Shown piece by piece: positions 15,442 through 23,838 of a DNA stretch of 64,000 nt. The position numbers were made by a program, and so were the translations under genes. The stretch spans positions 186,001 through 250,000 of the forward strand of contig NZ_SPQQ01000001.1 in assembly GCF_004766045.1 (NCBI RefSeq), given 5' to 3'. Origin of the DNA: Desulfosporosinus fructosivorans (GTDB taxonomy: Bacteria; Bacillota; Desulfitobacteriia; Desulfitobacteriales; Desulfitobacteriaceae). The first letter of the stretch is position 1, and each line of letters opens with the position of its first letter. The notes under the pieces were generated by a model. The model worked only from the letters and a program-made list of their open reading frames with translations. It was not told where the DNA came from and did no database searches.

Positions 15442-16658
15442 ATTTTTTGGAAAGTATTCGGGTTTCTTTGCGAGCTCTGCGGGCGAACAAACTGCGTTCA
15501 TCCTTGACGATGTTGGGGATTATCATTGGAGTGGCAGCGGTTATTGCCATGGTCGGAATTGGGAATGGGGCGACAGCGTCGATTACTTCCCAGATTCAAG
15601 GCATGGGTTCGAACCTTCTGACGATCAGCCCTGGTCAGTCAAATTCTGGAGGGGTTAACGGGGGGGCAGGCAGCTCAGCATCTATCACGATGGATGATGC
15701 TGAAAAGATTTCGACGCTTGGGTCAGCCATCAAAGCAGTCGCCCCAACCTCAAGTGCTAGTGCTCAAGTGGTCTTAGGATCTGGAAATACATCAACCAGT
15801 ATTAATGGGACTACAGAAGGGTATGAAGTCATTAAAAATGTCTCAATGGCTCGTGGCCGCTTTATTACGAAAGCGGACGTGGATAGCAGTGCCAGAGTTG
15901 CTGTATTAGGCCCGACTGTTGTGGAAAATCTCATGGGGGATGCGAATGCAACCATTATCGGGAAAATTATTAAAATAAACAATGTACCTTTCCAAGTTAT
16001 TGGGGTAACAACTGCTACAGGATCTACTGGGTTTCAGAGTAGCGATGATATGATTACAGCACCGATTACAACAGTTCAGGCCCGCTTAATCGGTAAAAAG
16101 ACCGTGCGCAGTATTTTAGTCTCAGCCTCTTCAGAGGCTGAAATGCAAACAGCACAAGATGATATTACGGCTGCTTTGCGAAAAACCCATAAGATTCAGG
16201 AGGGCAAAGAAAATAACTTCAGAGTTCAAAATCAGGCGGATATGTTAGCAACCATGACCAGTGTAACTCAAACCTTGACCATGCTCTTGGGTGGCATCGC
16301 GGGGATTTCCTTGCTGGTTGGAGGAATTGGGATCATGAATATTATGCTTGTATCAGTTACGGAACGAACCCGAGAAATCGGAATCCGTAAGGCGATCGGG
16401 GCAAAAGGGAGCAATATTTTACTGCAGTTTCTGATCGAAGCGGTCGTACTCAGTGCCTTAGGGGGAGGAATAGGTATTGCCCTTGGCTATGGAGGATCAA
16501 GTCTTGCAGGGAAGGCCTTATCGATGGAGACCAGTATTTCTGTAACATCCGTGTTGGTAGCCTTCGGATTTTCAGCCGCAATTGGCATTATCTTCGGAGT
16601 CTTCCCCGCAAGAAAAGCCGCTGCAATGGACCCTATTGATGCCTTAAGGTACGAGTAA
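15438..16658 (+). CDS. MacB-type ABC transporter permease
   Basis: This 406-residue permease starts at GTG inside the end of the ATPase gene. It has the MacB topology: TM1 at residues 20-45, a large extracytoplasmic domain (about 50-280, Ser/Gly/Thr-rich and beta-rich) and three C-terminal helices (about 283-310, 330-355, 365-390) with the conserved ERTREIGIRKAIGA motif after TM2. The mechanotransmission model for MacB has such domains couple ATP hydrolysis to substrate extrusion. It ends the operon; the next 280 bases are repeats. Confidence 0.95.
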   Translation: MNFLESIRVSLRALRANKLRSSLTMLGIIIGVAAVIAMVGIGNGATASITSQIQGMGSNLLTISPGQSNSGGVNGGAGSSASITMDDAEKISTLGSAIKAVAPTSSASAQVVLGSGNTSTSINGTTEGYEVIKNVSMARGRFITKADVDSSARVAVLGPTVVENLMGDANATIIGKIIKINNVPFQVIGVTTATGSTGFQSSDDMITAPITTVQARLIGKKTVRSILVSASSEAEMQTAQDDITAALRKTHKIQEGKENNFRVQNQADMLATMTSVTQTLTMLLGGIAGISLLVGGIGIMNIMLVSVTERTREIGIRKAIGAKGSNILLQFLIEAVVLSALGGGIGIALGYGGSSLAGKALSMETSISVTSVLVAFGFSAAIGIIFGVFPARKAAAMDPIDALRYE

Positions 16659-16671
16659 ATAATCCAAGACG

Positions 16672-16885
16672 TGCAAGAACATGCAAGAACGAGTGCAAGA
16701 AAGAGGGACGGTTCTCGGACTTGCATCATTCACTCTCAAGGAACAAGAAAGCTGTTTAGGGAGATAAGGTTCAGTGAATCCTGTCAGAGACTGGGCAAGG
16801 AAGTCGGATAGAAGAAACGTCCCCGACTTGCACACATGTGCGAACGGAATGCGATGCAAGTCAGAAGAACCGTCCTCGACACTTG
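16672..16885. repeat. REP-like repeat cluster
   Basis: The segment between the permease and the CWB2 gene holds GGACGGTTCT at 16706 and its reverse complement at 16865, plus a near copy (GAAACGTCCCC at about 16812), each next to a GACTTGCA/TGCAAG word. The inverted copies could fold over about 170 bases. It belongs to the same dispersed family as 6537-6870 and 60296-60595. An open frame runs through it into the CWB2 gene, but it is not translated if the start is at 16938. Confidence 0.75.
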
Positions 16886-16937
16886 TATGCTTGCACTGAA
16901 TAGTTGTTACTGCAAAATAGAGAGGAGAAATAATAAC

Positions 16938-18566
16938 GTGGGGAAAAAAAGACAGACTCAGACAGTATTAAGTATCCTTATGATGTTCATGTTACTGATC
17001 GGAATGATGCCAGGGGTGGCGGTTGCTGCTACTGACGATGAAGATACTAACTCTACTTATACTACTTTGAGAGGGCTTGAGTTTGTAGCTGCTGAAGACT
17101 CTACCTTGATTCTCGGGGAACCCACTACCGTTAATTTAAAGTTAAATCGGATTCCAACTAGTAAGCTTTTCAAGGGATCGGTCAATGCGACCATTACAGA
17201 TCCTGACGGTAAAGAGACACATTATTCCGTAGGGGGAGGTGCTGGTTATTACAATATTTCCAATGTAACCTTATATACCCCTGGAGATTACACACTCAAG
17301 GTTAGTGCTGTTTCCCCGGACAAGGGATCGGCAACTGGGATCATCAAGGTCCTCGATGCAAAAACCACGGTAACAGGTTCACTCATGGTTGACGTGGAAA
17401 ACTCGATAAGTGTAAAGGTTACAGATTCAGAGGGAAATATTTTGCAACAACGATCAGTGACTGTAGATGGAGCGGATGTTGATGCAAGTCCAGCAACTCA
17501 AAGTTATACGACCTTAAATGACGGAACGTTTATGCTTGATATAACTCCATTAAAAGAGGGCAACGTCAATATTCTCTTTAGTGGAAAGATCATTGGGACA
17601 ATACCCGTTAGTCCAGCTTATACAGCGGGTAATCGCATCGGATCACAAAGTTCTGATAACGTGGCGCTTTCAGTCGAGATCGCCAAGAAAGGTTGGTCGA
17701 GTGCAACAAATGTAATTTTGGCACGAGATGATCAATTTTCCGACGCTTTGGCAGCGGCTCCGCTTTCTAAAAAGCTCGACGCTCCGATTTTAATGACGGA
17801 TTCTTCCAACTTAGATGAACGGACGTTAGCAGAGATTCGAAACTTGGGTGCTCAGAACATATACATCGTTGGAGGAACAGTGGCCGTTTCTCAGAGTGTC
17901 CAAGATAGCTTGAAGGGGTTCAATGTTACTCGGATAGCCGGGCAACAAGGCTATGATACAGCCTCTTCGATCTCCGCTAGTGTGGGGATTGACTCTACCC
18001 ATACCGTATATATTGCCAATGGAAGTGCAATACCAGATGCTATCGCAATCAGTGCTTTTGCTGCTGAGCAAGGAAGTCCTATTTTGCTTACGGATCGGGA
18101 TCAGCTGCCCGCATCTACAATTCAGGCCATGGCAAACCTTGGTGTGAATAATGTAGTCCTATTAGGTGGCACGGCGGTCATTAGCACTTCAGTGGAGGAT
18201 GCATTACGCGCCAATTATTCGGTCAAACGCTGGGGCGGCAACGATCGCTATGATACTCAAAGTGTAATATTCCAAAATCTCTTTAATACACAAAAGCCCC
18301 AGTCCCCTCTCTATTTCACATCTGGACTGGTTCGACAAGATGATGTCAGTTACGGAAAACCTTATGCAGATGCTCTGTTAACAGCTGCTTTGGCGGCTAA
18401 AACTGGAGGATTTGTGGCAATGACACAACCACAGACTCTGCCGTCGAGTCTAAACTACTTTTTATTGTTCAATAAAGGGTATATTCCCAAGGCGGTAGTG
18501 GTGGGCAACGATAGAGGAGTCTCCGGAGATTTGGAACAAGAGCTTCAGGAGATGCTGGAGCGATAG
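16938..18566 (+). CDS. Secreted CWB2-repeat cell wall protein
   Basis: This protein of about 542 residues starts at the GTG (MGKKRQTQ) after AGAGGAG. An earlier in-frame start would add 34 residues encoded by repeat DNA. A signal peptide covers about residues 1-27 and ends AVAA. Residues 40-230 look like two Ig-like beta domains (EPTTVNLKLN, then GDYTLKVSA). Residues 240-540 hold three tandem cell-wall-binding type 2 repeats, each with the ILARDDQFSDALAAAPL and IYIVGGTVAVS signatures. CWB2 repeats anchor proteins non-covalently to the wall through anionic polymers in Clostridia. The passenger Ig-like part has no enzymatic motif. The protein may be an adhesin or structural surface protein. Confidence 0.9.
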   Translation: MGKKRQTQTVLSILMMFMLLIGMMPGVAVAATDDEDTNSTYTTLRGLEFVAAEDSTLILGEPTTVNLKLNRIPTSKLFKGSVNATITDPDGKETHYSVGGGAGYYNISNVTLYTPGDYTLKVSAVSPDKGSATGIIKVLDAKTTVTGSLMVDVENSISVKVTDSEGNILQQRSVTVDGADVDASPATQSYTTLNDGTFMLDITPLKEGNVNILFSGKIIGTIPVSPAYTAGNRIGSQSSDNVALSVEIAKKGWSSATNVILARDDQFSDALAAAPLSKKLDAPILMTDSSNLDERTLAEIRNLGAQNIYIVGGTVAVSQSVQDSLKGFNVTRIAGQQGYDTASSISASVGIDSTHTVYIANGSAIPDAIAISAFAAEQGSPILLTDRDQLPASTIQAMANLGVNNVVLLGGTAVISTSVEDALRANYSVKRWGGNDRYDTQSVIFQNLFNTQKPQSPLYFTSGLVRQDDVSYGKPYADALLTAALAAKTGGFVAMTQPQTLPSSLNYFLLFNKGYIPKAVVVGNDRGVSGDLEQELQEMLER

Positions 18567-18906
18567 AGGAGGGACTTGTGTGACACCGCGCTCGTGCTTA
18601 CGACGCAGAGCAAACTAACCGTTCAAGCTCCTTCTTTGGGGAGCGGGGTACATCCTACGCCGATAGGTATTCCTTTGGGATCGCGGCTTCGGCGATACTC
18701 TCCACCGGAGACTATCGTGCCATATGCGCCGTCCTTGGCGCAATGGCGGCAGCGCACGTCCCTGTGCGCTGCCCCGTATTTGGGGTCGGGAGCTTACGAA
18801 TGACAGTCTGCTTTCCCAAATTAATCAAAAAATCAAGCTGTGTGATGAGAAAAAGCAGAAACTGGTTGATCATTTCATAACCTGGCTAGTTGATGAAAAA
18901 CTATAG
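18567..18906. other. GC-rich mosaic repeat with an orphan C-terminal coding fragment
   Basis: The GC-rich part (18567-18800) contains several hairpins, for example GGCAGCGCAC with GTGCGCTGCC at about 18747-18772, and words shared with the other mosaic repeats. From about 18803 to 18906 an open frame ends in a 30-residue helical, Lys/Asp-rich sequence (LLSQINQKIKLCDEKKQKLV and onward) that looks like the tail of a real protein. It has no plausible start of its own. I treat it as a gene remnant. Confidence 0.5.
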
Positions 18907-18908
18907 TT

Positions 18909-18937
18909 TTAAAAAAAGTGCGGACAGCACTTTTTTT
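18909..18937 (+). terminator. Rho-independent terminator
   Basis: The stem AAAAAAGTGC with GCACTTTTTT around GGACA runs into a T-tract. It directly follows the stop codon of the orphan fragment, as expected if that fragment is the end of a former gene. Confidence 0.85.
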
Positions 18938-19069
18938 ATTTATAGACTTTTAAAGGGACAAAGAGGGAGAGAAGCGACGATGAATACAATGGAGCTAGGG
19001 ATTGAGCCTACAGCCCCCCCAACATAACCGAAGTGTGAAAGGCAAGCCTCTCATGCTCACCGTAACCCA

Positions 19070-19103
19070 CCTGCAACACAAGACCGCTGTCTTGTGTTGC
19101 AGG
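19070..19103. repeat. Perfect 15-bp inverted repeat
   Basis: CCTGCAACACAAGAC and its exact complement flank CGCT. Just beyond lies TTAGGGGCAAAGCCCCTAA, another perfect stem. Such stems are common at the edges of clostridial mobile cargo. The stretch 18938-19190 holds no gene that I can support. Confidence 0.7.
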
Positions 19104-19191
19104 CAACAAGCAAACACTGAATTTTGTCTCCTAAAATTCGCTTGTTAGGGGCAAAGCCCCTAATACCCCTTCAATATTGAACGTGCTGATA

Positions 19192-19247
19192 TTGACAAAC
19201 AGGTCTATATAACATAGACTGAAATCACAGGTCTATACTATATAGAC
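19192..19247 (+). promoter_or_regulatory. Promoter with two BlaI-type operators
   Basis: TTGACA (19192-19197) is followed after 17 bases by TAGACT. Two 17-base dyads of the form GTCTAT-n5-ATAGAC lie at 19203-19219 and 19231-19247, 28 bases apart; the first overlaps the -10 region. Paired dyads in front of a blaI-type gene fit autorepression of the regulator-sensor operon. The half-site differs from the TACA/TGTA core of staphylococcal bla/mec operators. Confidence 0.75.
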
Positions 19248-19262
19248 TAAGGAGGGATTACC

Positions 19263-19622
19263 ATGAAAGAGTATAAATTAGCACAGAGCGAAACGAGATT
19301 TGCGGAAATGATTTGGCGGCATGAACCAATCGGTTCCGGCGAGTTGGTAAAGTTATGTGAAAAAGAAATGGAGTGGAAAAAGTCTACTACTTATACGGTT
19401 CTAAAAAATCTATGTGAAAAGGGTATCTTTCAAAATCAAAATGCAGTTGTTACATCATTATTAAAAAAGGATGAGTTTTACGCAAAGCAGACTAGGCGTT
19501 TTGTGGAGGATACCTTTGGAGGTTCACTACCCAAATTCCTGACGGCCTTTATCGGCGGCAAAAAGCTCAGCGACCGTCAGGCTGAAGAACTGAAAAAGCT
19601 GATCGACGAGAACCGAGGTTAA
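19263..19622 (+). CDS. BlaI/MecI family repressor
   Basis: This 119-residue winged-helix repressor matches BlaI/MecI/CopY: LAQSETRFAEMIWRHEPIGSGEL, then WKKSTTYTVLKNLCEKGIF with the recognition helix. The C-terminal half (EDTFGGSLPKFLTAFIGGKKLSDRQAEELKKLIDE) is the dimerisation part that BlaR1 signalling normally causes to be cleaved. It starts after AAGGAGGGATTACC and overlaps the sensor gene by one base. In the family it represses its own operon and resistance genes. Two matching operators lie directly upstream. Confidence 0.94.
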   Translation: MKEYKLAQSETRFAEMIWRHEPIGSGELVKLCEKEMEWKKSTTYTVLKNLCEKGIFQNQNAVVTSLLKKDEFYAKQTRRFVEDTFGGSLPKFLTAFIGGKKLSDRQAEELKKLIDENRG

Positions 19623-22519
19623 TGCTTATGTGGTGCTATACGCTGTTTCCAATAATTCTAAATATGAGTCTTACTGCGGGGATTGTTATCGTTCTAGTGC
19701 TGCTTGCCCGTCTGCCGCTGAAAAAAGCACCGAGAGTATTTTCCTATGCGCTGTGGGCGGTCGTATTATTTCGGCTTCTCTGTCCCATATCGTTTTCCAC
19801 GGACTTTTCGCTCTTGGGCATCTTTCATTCTCCAGCCGTAACCAACGGCAGCATCACCTATATTCCCACCGATATCGTTCACACGGCAAACCCACAGGTG
19901 GATTTGCCGCTTCCAGGTATCAGCCAAGTCAACAATGAAACCCTGCCCCAGGGTGGTGAACAGACAGTTGCCGACCCGCTGGAAGCGCCGATGGCGATAG
20001 CTACGTTCCTGTGGCTTTTCGGCATCATGGCGATGCTGATTTACAGTATTGCTTCGGTACTGATTTTGAAAAACCGCTTGAAAAGCGCGCAGAATCTCGA
20101 GCAGAACATTTATGAGGCTGATAACCTGAAAACACCCTTTGTGCTTGGCATTTTCAAACCGAGAATTTTCATTCCCACCGGACTGACGAGAGAGGAAAAA
20201 AGCTATATCATCCGCCATGAGCAAACCCATATCCGCAGGCTTGACCATATTATAAAGCCTTTTGCCTTTATGGTTCTGAGCCTTCATTGGTTCAATCCTC
20301 TGGTGTGGATTGCCTTTGTATTGATGGGTGCAGATATGGAACTTTCCTGTGATGAGAAAGTGATCAAGGAAATGGGTGGCGAGATCAAAAAGCCTTATGC
20401 CGCTTCGCTTTTATCCCTGGCAACCGGAAAGCGCATCCTGAATGGCAGTCCGCTTGCCTTCGGAGAGGGCAACGTGAAGGGCAGAATTAAAAATGTGCTT
20501 AATTATCGAAAACCCAGGTTTTGGATGATGGCTGTGGCGGTCGTCGCCGTAATCACCGTTGGAATTGGCCTGCTGGTGAACCCTGTTGACGATGAGCCTG
20601 ATTTGTCATTTTTGAAACCCGCTAATCTTATTGCTCTCATTTCCGAGATTAAGCAAATCGAAGTCACTTCGGCTGAATATGGCGCAACCTATGTGTCGGG
20701 TTCTGAACTGGCTAAATGGCTGGACAATGCTGAAAACGACTGGAGCAAAAAGCTCATAACCCCGTCCGAAGAACTGGAAACCACGATTGCAGTGTTTATT
20801 CCAGATGCCATTGATCATAGTATTTGCTTTTTTTCTTCCGATCCTTCCCTTGCCCTTGTGGTGTATGGCGATGAGAAGCGATATTACAATATTCCAGAAG
20901 AGGATTACGAGGCCATGGAAGAAGTAACCTTATTGGGAAGTAGGCATGTTCAGAACATAGTCCTGACCGACTATAAGGATAGAAAAGCTGCCGCCTCTGT
21001 TACCGTCACGGATACGGAGGCTATTAAGCGTATGTCGGTTATGGTTCTGAACGGTGATCAGGAAAAACCATATGCGACTGTTGACGATATACCTCCCGTA
21101 GCTGACTATATCCGCATCGATTTCAAGCACTTTGAAGATAGTCAGACGATAACGTACTATGTTTACAGCCAAGCTGATAAGAGCTATCTCGAGAAGCCCT
21201 ACAGCCGCATCAGTAAAATCAACTCGGCAACGATGCAGGCCATCGCGGCGATCCTTTCCGGCCAGGACACTGGAACTCAGTCCGGGCTTACCTTCACCAG
21301 CTCGGAAACAGACCTCATAAGGCTCGGAACAATCGCCTTTGATGCCCATATGGCAACCTTAACGAGCGGCAACCTGCCGGTCAGCGACCGGATCGCAGCT
21401 TATCAGCTCAACCACATCTCTGTTGTGGCCGGCAATATCAATGAGTTCTGCGTTTCCCTGAATTATGATTTTACCACCGATAACGAGAGCTATGTAAATC
21501 CCTCACGCGGCGCAAAAGGCAAGGGAATCTGGACCGACAATTCTCTGGAGATCCGAGTCAGGCATATCGAGAAAAATAAGTTTGAAATTATAAGCATCGG
21601 TACGGGCGGCGGCGGGCAGGGCCTCACACCCTATGCAGCAGAGCAGACGTCACTCGAACCGCTTGCCGTCAGATGGTCACCTGAGCAGAGTATTGATACT
21701 ATTGGGATGGCAGAATTGGATTATGCTTCGGACGACATGCTGATTTTCCACGGCTATTTCGGTCTATTTATATATGACCTCAAGTCGCTTCAAATTATCC
21801 GAAGTTTGGATTTAAAACCGCTTAATTGTACTGCAATACAGGGTGACGATTACTGTGATGTTACGGTTAGCACAGATGGGAACACTGTGCAACTCCATCG
21901 CATGAGCAGTAATAATATGTACGTCTATACCGTTTCAGACAATACCCTGCAAGAAATGCCCTATGAACGCATGAGTGATCGATTTGGCAGCAATTTTGTT
22001 CCAATTGAAGATGTGGTTGATTCAAAACAACTTGGGCATTGCAGTCATAATGCCGTCAAATTCGGCACGGGTGAATATGGATATCTCCATACCTCCGACT
22101 GGACACTGGGCACATTTACCTATGTACGCGGTGATAGGATATACAGGTTGTTTGATATAAACGCATCGGAAGATACAAACTCCCAAAATTCTGCCGGAGC
22201 CGAAATTGTCGACAGCTTAAGTGGCGATCTTATAACAAGCCACAGTGATGTTGAGATAACAAATGAGTGGATAAGTAAGGATTTTGGATATACTGTTTTG
22301 TTTGGCTCTCTGAAGAACGACCCACAACAGGGAGTTGCTGTGGTGATTCCGACAGGAGATCAGAAAGATAAAAATGAACAAAAGGTCCTTACTCCGGAAA
22401 AACATGGGGCAATAAAGGCGGAAAGTTTGGGCGCAAAGGCATCCATACTGGATGTCGTTGCCGAAGATGGTTACAGGTGGATTTTTAATGTATATAATGG
22501 TTTTGACCCTAAGAAATAA
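19622..22519 (+). CDS. BlaR1/MecR1-like M56 sensor protease with unusual ectodomain
   Basis: This 965-residue membrane protein has an M56 metalloprotease module at residues 1-320 with several membrane helices and the zinc motif H199-E-Q-T-H203, followed by DMELSCDEKVI, the conserved M56 third-ligand region. In BlaR1 this protease is activated when the sensor is acylated and leads to loss of BlaI. A further helix at about residues 302-320 leads to an extracellular part of about 640 residues. That part is not the penicillin-binding domain of BlaR1: I see no SxxK-SxN-KTG set, and the WD/beta-propeller-like C-terminus looks different. The inducing signal is therefore probably not a beta-lactam. 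Codon use and wording of this gene pair resemble gut Clostridia, suggesting transfer. Confidence 0.88.
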   Translation: MLMWCYTLFPIILNMSLTAGIVIVLVLLARLPLKKAPRVFSYALWAVVLFRLLCPISFSTDFSLLGIFHSPAVTNGSITYIPTDIVHTANPQVDLPLPGISQVNNETLPQGGEQTVADPLEAPMAIATFLWLFGIMAMLIYSIASVLILKNRLKSAQNLEQNIYEADNLKTPFVLGIFKPRIFIPTGLTREEKSYIIRHEQTHIRRLDHIIKPFAFMVLSLHWFNPLVWIAFVLMGADMELSCDEKVIKEMGGEIKKPYAASLLSLATGKRILNGSPLAFGEGNVKGRIKNVLNYRKPRFWMMAVAVVAVITVGIGLLVNPVDDEPDLSFLKPANLIALISEIKQIEVTSAEYGATYVSGSELAKWLDNAENDWSKKLITPSEELETTIAVFIPDAIDHSICFFSSDPSLALVVYGDEKRYYNIPEEDYEAMEEVTLLGSRHVQNIVLTDYKDRKAAASVTVTDTEAIKRMSVMVLNGDQEKPYATVDDIPPVADYIRIDFKHFEDSQTITYYVYSQADKSYLEKPYSRISKINSATMQAIAAILSGQDTGTQSGLTFTSSETDLIRLGTIAFDAHMATLTSGNLPVSDRIAAYQLNHISVVAGNINEFCVSLNYDFTTDNESYVNPSRGAKGKGIWTDNSLEIRVRHIEKNKFEIISIGTGGGGQGLTPYAAEQTSLEPLAVRWSPEQSIDTIGMAELDYASDDMLIFHGYFGLFIYDLKSLQIIRSLDLKPLNCTAIQGDDYCDVTVSTDGNTVQLHRMSSNNMYVYTVSDNTLQEMPYERMSDRFGSNFVPIEDVVDSKQLGHCSHNAVKFGTGEYGYLHTSDWTLGTFTYVRGDRIYRLFDINASEDTNSQNSAGAEIVDSLSGDLITSHSDVEITNEWISKDFGYTVLFGSLKNDPQQGVAVVIPTGDQKDKNEQKVLTPEKHGAIKAESLGAKASILDVVAEDGYRWIFNVYNGFDPKK

Positions 22520-22642
22520 AAATCGACTTGGCTTTTAATATATGACAGACAGTTGAAAAGTGTATGGGCGTTGAGAGCTTTTAACGATGATAACAATCGG
22601 TTTTATCATGTTATATAAAGGAAAAGAGGTCTTCCTATCGCC

Positions 22643-22765
22643 ATGAGCAAATTGAATAACCGGAAATTAATCATTCCAATTATTATTTTTACAGTTTTGC
22701 TGGTAATTAGCGCTTCTGATTGTTCAAGCAATACCGCCGGACAGCTTACGGCCTTCAGTCTTTGA
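22643..22765 (+). pseudogene. Truncated lipoprotein-like fragment
   Basis: A 40-residue frame has a signal-like start (a basic N-terminus, IIPIIIFTVLLVIS and the lipobox-like ASDC) and then stops after 13 more residues. The following in-frame stretch continues briefly beyond the stop. It is probably the 5' remnant of a lipoprotein gene that followed the sensor gene. A very short lipopeptide cannot be excluded. Confidence 0.4.
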
Positions 22766-22825
22766 ATGTCAAACGGCATCAGTAACAGCCTATTTATATT
22801 GATGAAGGTTAAAGTTACGTAAAAT

Positions 22826-22860
22826 AATAACCCACTCATAATTAATAGGAGTGGGTTATT
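22826..22860. terminator. Terminator hairpin
   Basis: AATAACCCACTC pairs with GAGTGGGTTATT around an 11-base loop, with a T-rich 3' side on the plus strand and A-rich 5' side. It ends the BlaI/sensor transcription unit and may also serve the minus strand. Confidence 0.85.
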
Positions 22861-23027
22861 TAGACAATACTATGGGTTGGTGTTTACTTCATCGATATAC
22901 GGAACTTCGGCAACCTTTAGGAACCACCCAGAACGGATCCGCATACAAGGTGGTGTGAGAAAAGGCTTCTTTGGGATTTTTTGGTCGTGGTCCATTCAAG
23001 TCTGTGACAGCTACGCTGGTACTCCCC

Positions 23028-23396
23028 CTAATAAGATACACTTTTAGAGCTACTACTTTTTTTCGTAGCGCCATCTAGCGTTGATTCATGTTTAGCAGTA
23101 AGTTGCCAGTATTGTAACCCTGGTAGATTCAGGGCAATACAAATTGCTTGTGCATAGGTAGAACCAGAAGCAGTTTCATATTCGTTGTCCACAAAAGTAT
23201 CATCTCGATATAACCAATTTTCTACTTTAACTTCATCGCAAACTGCATTAGTTTTTGTAATTGAAGTACCATCAATTGATGATACACTAGTTTGGATATT
23301 ACTACTACCGCTCAACGTGTAAGCATAAGCAGCTGTTGAACACAATAGGATTAATGTTAATGTTAACGCAGCAATTTTAGATTTTTTCCTTTTCAT
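23028..23396 (-). CDS. Small secreted protein, unknown function
   Basis: This 122-residue protein has a clear signal peptide (MKRKKSKIAALTLTLILLCSTAAYA, cleavage after about residue 25). The mature part of about 97 residues is rich in Ser, Thr and acidic residues, contains two Cys (NAVCDE and AQAICIAL) that could form a disulfide, and ends in a Ser/Lys-rich tail. A GGAGG lies 9 bases before the start. The upstream small gene overlaps it by 4 bases (ATGA), so they form one operon, but that gene appears frameshifted. Secreted peptides of this size next to regulators and ABC genes are often bacteriocins or signalling proteins; this remains a guess. Confidence 0.75.
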   Translation of the reverse strand: MKRKKSKIAALTLTLILLCSTAAYAYTLSGSSNIQTSVSSIDGTSITKTNAVCDEVKVENWLYRDDTFVDNEYETASGSTYAQAICIALNLPGLQYWQLTAKHESTLDGATKKSSSSKSVSY

Positions 23397-23573
23397 TGTT
23401 TTACCTCCTTAGCTTCATGATCAATTCTAACTGGTTTTTCTTTTGATATATCAAATTTGTCAATAGAGATAGTTCCATCAGCATGCTTAATTGCTATTGA
23501 AATATTGTTTCCTTCGAGGAAATACACCGGTATAGAATCGCCAATAACCTTTATCTTCTTTATGTGACAACAA
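23393..23573 (-). pseudogene. Small gene with probable frameshift
   Basis: A 50-residue beta-rich stretch (VIGDSIPVYFLEGNNISIAI, then HADGTISIDKFDISKEKP) reads cleanly into a TGA that overlaps the next gene by 4 bases, but its frame has no usable start codon. The only start with a ribosome binding site (GGAGG, then TTGTTG at 23568-23573) lies in another frame that encodes LLSHKEDKG and joins smoothly if one A of the ATAAAGG run (about 23546-23552) is removed. I read it as one small cytosolic protein gene with a +1 frameshift, or a sequencing error. Confidence 0.55.
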
Positions 23574-23838
23574 AAATACCTCCAATGCCTCCGTTTGTAA
23601 ATTGTAAATATTATGGATATTTGACAGATAGGACTAAATAACCTTTAATCTTTAGAAAGAGTGTCAGAAATTGCAGATTGCAATATTCGACACGCAAGCA
23701 ATTAAGTTGGCATCGCACGATTCCCCTATTTATTGACGAGGCAAACGGACTTTGGTTGTAAAAAGTGTAATTTTTCTACAAAATATCGCTGTAATTTTTG
23801 TTAGAATGGGGTATACTCATCTTGTGAGGTGATGTACC

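Noticed and set aside
22889..23074. 61-codon minus-strand frame overlapping the secreted protein
   Set aside because: It starts inside the secreted protein gene without a ribosome binding site and has no signal or domain.
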